Virus record (IMG/VR): IMGVR_UViG_3300037010_000548
Coordinates: 1 to 27,203 of that record
Origin: a virus
DNA length: 27,203 nucleotides
Reading direction: 5' to 3' (one strand)
The position numbers and the translations under genes were made by a program. The notes under the pieces are model-generated. The model was not told the origin of the DNA and searched no databases. It saw only the letters and a program-made list of their open reading frames with translations. Shown in pieces: positions 15,850 through 21,053 of this stretch. Every line of letters begins with the position of its first letter. Position 1 is the stretch's first letter.

Positions 15850-16350
15850 TTAGTTCTCCTCTACCACGTACCAATCAGAACTTAGAAGGTCTGTCTGGCT
15901 CGCCAACCAAGGTACGTTTGCATTAATGTGCGAGATGGGCGCACTGTCACTTGCAGGGGTAGTCGGATACTGCATATACAGGTACGGCAACGTCATATCT
16001 GAGCCTTCCGTCGGTTGATGCACAGCGACTTTCAGACCTTTACCGTTCCAGCCGCGACGTGCGATACTGCGCCCTTGCTTCGCTAGCTCTAACGCTAGCC
16101 CGAAAGGTAAATTACCATGCAGGTCACGGTACGCGTCGGCGAACACTTGTTCTGGTGACCATGAGACGTACCCATCGTGACCTTTAACATTTGATTCCTC
16201 ACCTACACGAGGTTCATACTCGACTAGGTATCCTGCGTCATCGCCGCGTTCGTTTGCGGGTAGTGCCCACCCACGGTACTCATTATATGCTGCACGGGTC
16301 ATCGCGGTAGCCTTGATGCTCTTTAACCCAATGTGCGTTGTCTTGAACAT
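15850..16350 (-). CDS. Tad2-domain (DUF2829) protein, putative anti-Thoeris
   Basis: About 166 residues from the ATG at 16350, with AAGGAG 7 nt upstream. A longer frame runs into the tRNA and is rejected. Two parts are visible. Residues 3-78 (THIGLKSIKATAMTRAAYNE ... GHDGYVSWSPEQVF) match a domain often seen in phage proteins. Residues 83-165 match DUF2829/Tad2: FGLALELAKQGRSIARRGWN, GKGLKV and the signature VPWLASQTDLLSSDWYVVE. Tad2 proteins bind signalling molecules derived from NAD and so block the Thoeris defence. Fusion with the N-terminal domain is known but its role is unclear. It follows the tRNA and precedes the Acb2 gene, forming an anti-defence pair. Confidence 0.87.
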   Translation of the reverse strand: MFKTTHIGLKSIKATAMTRAAYNEYRGWALPANERGDDAGYLVEYEPRVGEESNVKGHDGYVSWSPEQVFADAYRDLHGNLPFGLALELAKQGRSIARRGWNGKGLKVAVHQPTEGSDMTLPYLYMQYPTTPASDSAPISHINANVPWLASQTDLLSSDWYVVEEN

Positions 16351-16376
16351 TATGAATCTCCTTTGTAGGATTTGTA

Positions 16377-16453
16377 TGGTAGGACTGGTTGGGCTTGAAC
16401 CAACGACCAATCGATTATGAGTCGACTGCTCTGACCAACTGAGCTACAGTCCC
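16377..16453 (-). tRNA. tRNA-Ile(CAT), probably lysidine-type
   Basis: A 77-nt cloverleaf. The 7-bp acceptor stem is GGGACTG/CAGTCCT with a terminal G-T, the D stem is GCTC/GAGC, the anticodon stem is GTCGA/TCGAT with loop CTCATAA, and the T stem is GTTGG/CCAAC with loop TTCAAGC. Then come A and an encoded CCA. The anticodon is CAT. The anticodon arm and following bases (CGACTCATAATCG, TTGGTCG) match bacterial minor tRNA-Ile, whose C34 becomes lysidine to read AUA, better than elongator tRNA-Met. It is the first product of block B and would help read AUA codons. Confidence 0.88.
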
Positions 16454-16460
16454 AAAGATT

Positions 16461-16494
16461 GTGAGAAACCGCCGTGTCGCAGGTAATTTCTCAC
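16461..16494 (-). promoter_or_regulatory. Hairpin in the tRNA operon leader
   Basis: GTGAGAAA and TTTCTCAC form a perfect 8-bp stem across an 18-nt loop, between the promoter and the tRNA. It includes part of a 32-nt element shared with the leader at 19677-19708, where a different hairpin forms. It could help tRNA 5' processing or control transcription. Confidence 0.5.
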
Positions 16495-16505
16495 TTTCTA
16501 GGTAT

Positions 16506-16534
16506 ATTATATCAAATACTTGACCAAAAGTCAA
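16506..16534 (-). promoter_or_regulatory. Sigma-70-like promoter for tRNA and anti-defence genes
   Basis: On the minus strand TTGACT (16534-16529) and TATAAT (16511-16506) are 17 bp apart. The -35 box lies inside the inverted repeat ACTTGAC-N5-GTCAAGT, a possible operator. The tRNA starts about 50 nt downstream. Confidence 0.82.
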
Positions 16535-16543
16535 GTTATCTAT

Positions 16544-17014
16544 TTATTTGGGCGGGTTAATGCCCAGCATAGCCTTGGCGTGCATGATAGCCGCCTGCAT
16601 ACCAATTTCTGTATCTGGGTAGCATAGTCGGTTACCGATAAGGTGCTCATTAGCGCGGTTATCGCAATAGTAAATACGCACACATAGGTCTGGGTGCGTC
16701 GGCGCAGGGATGTATGCGAACATTCTTGGAATAGGTTTGAAAGAGATGTCCAGAATCTCCACCCCGTTAAACAACCTGGTGGGTAGCGGTTTTGGGGGAG
16801 CCTCAATAGATACTTCACCCCAGAATAGGGACTGGCGTGGTAAGTCCACACGGTAGTACCCTTCTACTGTGAAACTACTAACAGAGTTATCGTGAGCAAA
16901 GCGTACAAATATTGGGTGCCTGTCGCTCGTATCTATACGCTCAATCACCCCCCACCCAAAAAGGGGTGAGAAAACCTTGTCGCATACTTTGGCGGTTTCA
17001 AATGTCGTGGTCAT
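16544..17014 (-). CDS. Hypothetical protein, KVFSPLFGWG motif
   Basis: About 156 residues from the ATG at 17014, which has AAGGA 8 nt upstream. A longer frame to 17062 begins inside an upstream hairpin. The start (KVCDKVFSPLFGWGVIERID, then PIFVRF) looks like a small beta-barrel module seen in other phage and bacterial hypothetical proteins. The rest is unassigned, ending with AAIMHAKAMLGINPP. It is the last gene of block A. The function is unknown. Confidence 0.72.
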   Translation of the reverse strand: MTTTFETAKVCDKVFSPLFGWGVIERIDTSDRHPIFVRFAHDNSVSSFTVEGYYRVDLPRQSLFWGEVSIEAPPKPLPTRLFNGVEILDISFKPIPRMFAYIPAPTHPDLCVRIYYCDNRANEHLIGNRLCYPDTEIGMQAAIMHAKAMLGINPPK

Positions 17015-17041
17015 AATTAAATTCCTTTTGTAGTTGATACA

Positions 17042-17065
17042 GGGGTGCCAGTTATTTGACACCCC
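17042..17065 (-). promoter_or_regulatory. Intergenic hairpin upstream of the 156-residue gene
   Basis: GGGGTGTC and GGCACCCC on the minus strand pair over 8 positions (one G-T) around an 8-nt loop. No T-run follows, so it is more likely an RNA stability or translation element than a terminator. It separates the 206- and 156-residue genes. Confidence 0.5.
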
Positions 17066-17093
17066 GTAGTTTGGTGCATTTTATCGGCTAGGT

Positions 17094-17714
17094 TTACGCC
17101 TCCACCTCCCATGAACGCCCTGTCTTCTGATAATCGTGCCCGTTGAGGTAGTATTCCTTAGCTTCTTCCTCGCTCAGAAGCAGCTCCTCAAGTTCCCACG
17201 TGTGCCCGAGCTTCGGTTTACACATCCACTCATGTACAACCTTTGTGACGGGTTTGGCGCGGTACTGGACATCTGTGTCCCAATCGGGGTTGGCTTGCTC
17301 TACCCAGGCTCCTAGGGCGTGTACGAATGCTTGAATCTTCGCACCAGCGTTGTGCGCTTGGATTAAGGTATCGTGAGGGTGAAGGCGGTATGTGATGCGC
17401 TCGTCCCACGATGGTTCAACCCATGCTCCATTGCTCACACAATCAGCATACGCGCCATACATGGCTGGTACTGTGCATTGCCATGCTTGCCCCTCGTGGT
17501 AGGCGTCAATCAAGGCTTGGTGGGTGTGCACTGGGGTGACTTCAGTCCAAACGTCTTTGTCGTACAGCTCCCATAAAACGCCCATACCGGTATCCCCAAA
17601 CCGAAACGGGTTGGCAAATCTTTCATCGTAGTAAACCACGCTGCCTGTGCTTAATCTGAAACGTTTACCCTCGATAAGGGCACGGGTCATGTGCGCTTTG
17701 CTATTAAATTTCAT
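17094..17714 (-). CDS. Repeat-containing hypothetical protein, paralogue of its neighbour
   Basis: A 206-residue protein in three parts. Residues 1-60 align closely with the neighbouring 78-residue protein (shared GKRFR, YD-x-RFAN-x-FRF, WTEV). Residues 65-110 (IDAYHEGQAWQCTVP ... WDERITYRLHP) and 117-155 (IQAHNAGAKIQAF ... WDTDVQYRAKP) are two copies of a repeat ending in Y-R-x-x-P. This repeat is common in uncharacterised phage proteins and probably mediates binding. The final 50 residues are acidic (ELEELLLSEEEAKEYY). The ATG lies inside the end of the paralogue. The function is unknown. Confidence 0.78.
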   Translation of the reverse strand: MKFNSKAHMTRALIEGKRFRLSTGSVVYYDERFANPFRFGDTGMGVLWELYDKDVWTEVTPVHTHQALIDAYHEGQAWQCTVPAMYGAYADCVSNGAWVEPSWDERITYRLHPHDTLIQAHNAGAKIQAFVHALGAWVEQANPDWDTDVQYRAKPVTKVVHEWMCKPKLGHTWELEELLLSEEEAKEYYLNGHDYQKTGRSWEVEA

Positions 17715-17940
17715 GATTGTCTCCTTCAGTTGTAAAAAGTGTTTCTGGTTCGGGGGTATGCCCGACTTCAGTCCAAATATCTTGGTCGAATAACTCGTAT
17801 AAGACCCCTATATCGGTGTGTTCAAACCGAAAAGCGTTAGCGAATCGTGGGTCATAGTGGATTACACCGCCTGTGCCTACTCTGAATCGTTTACCCGCAA
17901 GTAGCTCCGTAGTAATGTCGATTTTGTTAGCGAATCGCAT
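17704..17940 (-). CDS. Small paralogue of the 206-residue protein
   Basis: A 78-residue protein matching the first domain of the following gene: ITTELLAGKRFRVGTGGVIH, YDPRFANAFRFEHTDIGVLY and DIWTEV are shared with conservative changes. AAGGAG stands 6-8 nt before the ATG. It overlaps the next gene by 11 nt. Tandem duplication followed by loss or gain of the Y-R-x-x-P repeats explains the pair. The function is unknown. Confidence 0.78.
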   Translation of the reverse strand: MRFANKIDITTELLAGKRFRVGTGGVIHYDPRFANAFRFEHTDIGVLYELFDQDIWTEVGHTPEPETLFTTEGDNHEI

Positions 17941-17951
17941 ATCATTCTCCT

Positions 17952-18242
17952 TCAGTTGTAGGAGTGTGGTTGGTGCTTAGCTTCTTTACTGGCTGACTCG
18001 TGCACCGTGCTGATGGCAGCCTCAGCCATGCCGTATAGCTGATCATGTAAGGAACGTAAGGTGCTGCAAACATAGTCGTTGCTGTACCCATAGTAGGGGT
18101 CGCCCACAACGAAGGCGTCCCCGAAGCCTTCACGGTCGTTAAAGTCCGCCTCCATAGCCACGTCCCAATCGTTAGGCAGGTGTGGGCGGGTGTTAAACAC
18201 TATGTCCAATGCCTTTTCTTTAGACAGTTGTAATAAAGTCAT
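17952..18242 (-). CDS. Hypothetical protein, 96 residues
   Basis: An acidic soluble protein of unknown function (DWDVAMEADFNDREGFGDAF, then a helix SLHDQLYGMAEAAISTVHE). The ATG overlaps the previous stop (ATGA) and GGAG lies 8 nt upstream. Its own stop lies in the ribosome-binding site of the next gene, which indicates tight coupling. Confidence 0.72.
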   Translation of the reverse strand: MTLLQLSKEKALDIVFNTRPHLPNDWDVAMEADFNDREGFGDAFVVGDPYYGYSNDYVCSTLRSLHDQLYGMAEAAISTVHESASKEAKHQPHSYN

Positions 18243-18496
18243 CTTAAAAACTCCAAGGTTAGGAGGGGTTTGTGTCTGTATGTTATGCAGAACGTCCCTC
18301 GTGATGTGTGCATGTTGATACCACGGATATTGGTGAGTGCCACCTCAGTCGCGTGGTGTTTGGTATGGTCGTACAGTGATAGCGTGGCTATGTGTTTTTT
18401 GTACGACCGTATGGGTACGGGGGAATTGGTGCAATCAGCAACCAGCAGCCCCCCTGTACTGTTTAAGAACTCAGTCGCTGTTAGCCCAACGACCAC
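18239..18496 (-). CDS. Hypothetical protein, probable GTG start
   Basis: About 85 residues. I choose the GTG at 18496 because GGAG lies 7 nt upstream inside the end of the previous gene. A longer ATG frame to 18538 overlaps that gene more and has no site. The product is beta-rich and basic (ATLSLYDHTKHHATEVALTN, TFCITYRHKPLLTLEF), perhaps a small barrel. The function is not recognised. Confidence 0.6.
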   Translation of the reverse strand: MVVGLTATEFLNSTGGLLVADCTNSPVPIRSYKKHIATLSLYDHTKHHATEVALTNIRGINMHTSRGTFCITYRHKPLLTLEFLR

Positions 18497-18827
18497 TGGT
18501 GATCTCCTCGATTGACGGTGTGCGCAGGGATACGCCATGCCGTTCTAATAAAGCCCTGCCACCTGCCTGATCGCCAGACTCTGCGAACTCAGTAGCTTCC
18601 CGCAGGAATGCGCCGAACCATGTGCGCAATTCGCTTACAGTCCTTGCCTCCATGAGGAACCCCATGTATATGCGAGATATTACGTCTCGGATTTCTACGG
18701 CTCTAGCGGCAGTTTGGAGGGCTTCATCTCGCTCCATGCTTAATAGCGTGATGCGTTCGTTGGCGGTGCGCAATAGACGCTCTGCTTTGTCTATGCGGCG
18801 GCGTAGCTCTGGTACGTCTCTGCTCAT
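18471..18827 (-). CDS. Coiled-coil hypothetical protein
   Basis: About 118 residues from the ATG at 18827, which overlaps the stop of the helix-turn-helix gene (ATGA) and has AGGAGA 7 nt upstream. Residues 5-45 are a heptad-like coiled coil (VPELRRRIDKAERLLRTANE). The rest is helical with FGAFLREATEFAESGDQ. It probably oligomerises. No catalytic motif or family is recognised. Confidence 0.75.
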   Translation of the reverse strand: MSRDVPELRRRIDKAERLLRTANERITLLSMERDEALQTAARAVEIRDVISRIYMGFLMEARTVSELRTWFGAFLREATEFAESGDQAGGRALLERHGVSLRTPSIEEITSGRWANSD

Positions 18828-19132
18828 ATTTCTGTCTCCTTGATCACTTGGGCTTTGTGCGCACGGCAACGTGCCGTGTACTCGCTATGTACTGCTTTGG
18901 CGTAATACTGTTGCCATCCACCTCGAGCGTCACGAGCCTCATGGTTGGCAACGAGACGCTCAGGGTATTGGATGAACTGTATCGTTCGTCGTGATACGCC
19001 ATATTGTTTGGCTGTTGAGTGGATACTCGCAATGCCCTTTAGTTGGCGTATCTCCTCTTTTTGCTCCGCAGTGAGTCTGCGGCGTTTGTCTTCGATTGGA
19101 AGAAGGTTTAGTTGGTCAGAACGGGAAGCCAT
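18824..19132 (-). CDS. Helix-turn-helix phage protein
   Basis: A 102-residue basic protein. Residues 20-55 (LTAEQKEEIRQLKG, then STAKQYGVSRRTIQFIQYP) form a resolvase-like helix-turn-helix. The GGWQQYYAK and H-K-x-x-V tail is a pattern I associate with a common phage DNA-binding protein. It could regulate transcription or bind replication sites such as the motif-rich region at 19738-20320. The TAATG junction couples it to the upstream 44-residue membrane protein. Confidence 0.78.
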   Translation of the reverse strand: MASRSDQLNLLPIEDKRRRLTAEQKEEIRQLKGIASIHSTAKQYGVSRRTIQFIQYPERLVANHEARDARGGWQQYYAKAVHSEYTARCRAHKAQVIKETEI

Positions 19133-19266
19133 TAGTGCGCCACAACTGGGTCTAATAGGGCGACTACGATGAGTACGGCGGATACTACGAATAGGAACAC
19201 CATCCAGACGATGTCTGATGCGTCTGGTGGCTCGTTTGCTTCTTTGTGTGGGTCTGGGGTGATCAT
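19132..19266 (-). CDS. 44-residue single-pass membrane protein
   Basis: The ATG at 19266 overlaps the previous stop (ATGA) and its TAA overlaps the next start (TAATG). The first 18 residues are acidic and proline-rich (ITPDPHKEANEPPDASD), followed by one hydrophobic segment (IVWMVFLFVVSAVLIVVALL) and a short tail. The precise overlaps on both sides support a real gene. The function is unknown. Confidence 0.68.
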   Translation of the reverse strand: MITPDPHKEANEPPDASDIVWMVFLFVVSAVLIVVALLDPVVAH

Positions 19267-19616
19267 AGGTACGCTCCTATATTGCATTGAATTAAGCTGG
19301 CGGTGTGTTCTGTGTATGGGAACAGTTCTTCTGGGTTGGGGACGGCACTTGATAGATGCACCTGTGGTGTGTCGCCACGGAAGGCATAGACGATGGTGCG
19401 CCCTAACGCCATGAGGGGTAATAGTGCATCAAGTTTGAGCTTTAGGTCAACCCATGGTTTGATGTGTGTTTTTGATTTTGGCACTGGTCGATACTCACCG
19501 TTTTTGTGGTGAGGGGAATATACAGGCAAGGGAGCTTTTGGAAGCTCCTTTAAGATGAGGGGTTCGTAGTGGCGGCGATATGGTGCTGCCTTGCCTATGC
19601 GGGTGGCTACTATCAT
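19263..19616 (-). CDS. Hypothetical protein, first gene of block A
   Basis: A 117-residue basic protein (RIGKAAPYRRHYEPLILKEL, PVPKSKTHIKPWVDLKLKLD) of unknown function. It is the first gene behind the promoter at 19703-19731. Its ATG is preceded by GGAG, and 13 nt upstream ends a hairpin next to AACATTAAC, a leader arrangement also present before two rightward genes at 20723 and 21054. That shared leader suggests common regulation of these three genes. Confidence 0.72.
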   Translation of the reverse strand: MIVATRIGKAAPYRRHYEPLILKELPKAPLPVYSPHHKNGEYRPVPKSKTHIKPWVDLKLKLDALLPLMALGRTIVYAFRGDTPQVHLSSAVPNPEELFPYTEHTASLIQCNIGAYL

Positions 19617-19629
19617 GGGGTACTCCAGT

Positions 19630-19649
19630 GGTCATTGACCGTTAATGTT
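19630..19649 (-). promoter_or_regulatory. Leader element: AACATTAAC plus AAT-loop hairpin
   Basis: On the minus strand AACATTAAC (19649-19641) is followed directly by GGTCAATGACC (19640-19630), a 4-bp stem with an AAT loop. Exactly 13 nt then separate it from the ATG at 19616. Two rightward leaders have the same layout with a different stem sequence. Confidence 0.7.
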
Positions 19650-19676
19650 ACAGAAAGTAGGGTCATTACTTTGTTT

Positions 19677-19731
19677 CAGGTAATTTTTCACTTTCTAGGT
19701 ATATTATACCATAGGGAGGGTAAATTGTCAA
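19677..19731 (-). promoter_or_regulatory. Perfect-consensus leftward promoter with shared downstream element
   Basis: TTGACA (19731-19726) and TATAAT (19708-19703) on the minus strand are 17 bp apart. The 32-nt stretch 19677-19708, covering the -10 box and first transcribed bases, differs at one position from 16480-16511 at the other block promoter. AGAAAGT (19652-19658) and ACTTTCT (19690-19696) can pair in the leader. Confidence 0.87.
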
Positions 19732-20194
19732 GTAGTTGGCAATTTCCAGGCAAAACCCACGTAAGTCGTTGATTTTTTCATCTGGAAATGAATCTGGAAA
19801 TTGGGAAACCTTTGAAATCAACGAGTTGCGACGAATTTCCGCGTTTCCAGCCAAAAAAACATAATACAATATATTGAGCGCTAAATCTTTGTATAATTAT
19901 ACAGGTGTCTCTATATATATCTAGTTTATTTTATCGGAAACCTGGAAATTGATGTAAGTAACTAGATAAATATGGAGTTTTTTTTCCAGGTGGTTTCCAG
20001 ATTTGCAAGTATTTTACGCAAGTCCTTTACAGTCAAAGACTTGCATATGTCAAGTCCTTTAAATTTCCAGATTTGGAAATGTCAAGTCCTTTAAACTTCC
20101 AGGCAAGATGAGAATCGTTCGCAGATTCACCCCAAATTTCCAAATCTGGAAATTGCAAGTCCTTTCCAAAGCAATAAGCGTGCCAACTTTTTTA

Positions 20195-20226
20195 CTATTT
20201 TTCACGCGAAAATAGGTGAAAAATAG
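20195..20226. repeat. Perfect 11-bp inverted repeat
   Basis: CTATTTTTCAC (20195-20205) and GTGAAAAATAG (20216-20226) are exact reverse complements around a 10-nt spacer. Neither side is followed by a T-run on the transcript, so it is not an intrinsic terminator. It is more likely a protein-binding site or a single-strand initiation hairpin. Confidence 0.75.
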
Positions 20227-20239
20227 CTATTCTGCCCTC

Positions 20240-20285
20240 TTGACAGCAGGGGCTCAGAAAGTTATAATGACGCTAGTCATTATAA
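20240..20285 (+). promoter_or_regulatory. Rightward consensus promoter with palindromic operator
   Basis: TTGACA (20240-20245) and TATAAT (20263-20268) are 17 bp apart. The -10 box is the left arm of a perfect inverted repeat, TTATAATGAC-N4-GTCATTATAA (20262-20285), well placed for a repressor. The next gene starts more than 400 nt downstream, so the transcript may be a noncoding RNA or an origin primer. Confidence 0.78.
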
Positions 20286-20635
20286 AAACGAAAAATTTGA
20301 AATCTGGAAACGCGGAAATGTAAAGAACTTGCCTCCTCCCGCGTCAGTCTGCGTGCGTAGTATGTAATGCGTACCCTCCGCCTTGAAAACCTCGGGGGCT
20401 ACGCACCAGAAACTACGCAGATGTGTCAATTTTGACCGTTGCAGGATTTTTGGAATTGTCAATTTTGACACGGCGTGGTGTGCCAAGGGGAGGTGGCTGC
20501 AGCTCTCACATCAGTCGCTCCCGCATCAGTTTGTAGTACCCTATATGCACACGCGCGTACGTGGGCGAGTCAAAATTTTGACATGTGCAGGATTTTTGAG
20601 ATTGTCAAAAATAAATAAAATAGTTTAGAAAATAC
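20286..20635. other. Noncoding stretch with paired operator-like repeats
   Basis: Short open frames here have no ribosome-binding sites or family signals. Two composite repeats are seen. GTCAATTTTGAC (20425-20436) is followed after 4 nt by GCAGGATTTTTG. GTCAAAATTTTGAC (20569-20582) is followed after 4 nt by the same 12-mer. Each is then followed by ATTGTCAA after about 5 nt. A further GTCAATTTTGAC is at 20458-20469. These look like binding sites for a regulator upstream of the early promoter at 20636. Confidence 0.6.
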
Positions 20636-20709
20636 TTGACACGATATGCCTGCGCCCTTATAATAGGAAGCGTCAACAAGACAAACAGCAACATTAACGC
20701 CCAATGGGC
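20636..20709 (+). promoter_or_regulatory. Early promoter and leader, first copy
   Basis: TTGACA (20636-20641) and TATAAT (20659-20664) are 17 bp apart. The leader has GTCAACAAGACAAA (20672-20685), AACATTAAC (20690-20698) and the hairpin GCCCAATGGGC (20699-20709), then 13 nt with AAGGA to the ATG at 20723. Nearly the same unit precedes the next gene. Confidence 0.87.
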
Positions 20710-20722
20710 AGAAGGACTATAT

Positions 20723-20953
20723 ATGAACGATCTATTAGTAGCAGACAAAAGCATGATGGTGCAGGTGAAACGTGCGATTCGCATTATCGTGCGTGATTGT
20801 TTGGATTACTACCCTTTGAATGGGGAGTGGGCAACCGTTGGCGTAGGCGTATGGATTAACACGCCGCGCCGCAATAATGAATTTGTTTTAATGCTCGCAG
20901 ATAAAGAAGTCGGCACTGTCAATCTCGCATTATTGCACAATCGTAAAAAATAA
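20723..20953 (+). CDS. Small early protein of unknown function
   Basis: A 76-residue protein from the ATG at 20723, preceded by AAGGA 8 nt upstream. A longer frame to 20636 would translate the promoter and is rejected. It has a helical start (MMVQVKRAIRIIVRDCLDYY) and a beta-rich second half (TVGVGVWIN, EFVLMLADKEVGTVNLALL). It has its own consensus promoter and faces rightward beside the probable origin, so it is probably an early gene, perhaps host-directed. No family is recognised. Confidence 0.72.
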   Translation: MNDLLVADKSMMVQVKRAIRIIVRDCLDYYPLNGEWATVGVGVWINTPRRNNEFVLMLADKEVGTVNLALLHNRKK

Positions 20954-20965
20954 TTTGTAAAATAC

Positions 20966-21040
20966 TTGACACGGGGGAACTCGTGTCATATAATAGAACC
21001 GTCAACAAGACAAAACGTTTAACATTAACGCCCAATGGGC
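20966..21040 (+). promoter_or_regulatory. Early promoter and leader, second copy, with operator
   Basis: TTGACA (20966-20971) and TATAAT (20989-20994) are 17 bp apart. GACACG and CGTGTC form an inverted repeat around 8 nt from the -35 box into the spacer, a possible operator absent from the first copy. The leader repeats GTCAACAAGACAAA (21001), AACATTAAC (21021-21029) and GCCCAATGGGC (21030-21040), then 13 nt to the ATG at 21054. Confidence 0.87.
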
Positions 21041-21053
21041 AAAAGGAATCATC

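Larger units (their letters stand above)
19738..20320. other. Probable replication origin and control region
   Basis: No credible gene. The region contains about 14 copies of TTTCCA or its complement TGGAAA, often extended to TTTCCAGAT. Two form the same 18-bp palindromic site in opposite orientation (ATTTCCA-N4-TGGAAAT at 20063-20080 and 20136-20153). CAAGTCCTTT occurs four times (20019, 20051, 20083, 20156). An AT-rich stretch at about 19855-19935 could be the unwinding element. A perfect 11-bp inverted repeat and an orphan promoter lie on the right side. Iterons, an AT-rich element and a promoter between divergent blocks fit an origin, but no initiator protein is identified. Confidence 0.55.

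Noticed and set aside
16516-16536. ACTTGAC-N5-GTCAAGT as a terminator of the 156-residue gene
   Set aside because: The leftward transcript has no T-run after the stem, and the repeat overlaps the -35 box, so it is better read as an operator.
19666-19869. A 67-codon leftward frame
   Set aside because: It would translate through the block A promoter and the motif array, so coding is unlikely.
19738-20170. CRISPR-like array
   Set aside because: The repeats are short (6-18 bp), irregularly spaced and in both orientations. There are no constant-length spacers or cas genes; the Cas4-like nuclease is a replication gene.
20280-20628. Two short frames (leftward 68 codons, rightward 81 codons)
   Set aside because: They overlap operator-like repeats and a promoter palindrome, lack ribosome-binding sites and show no protein-like composition.
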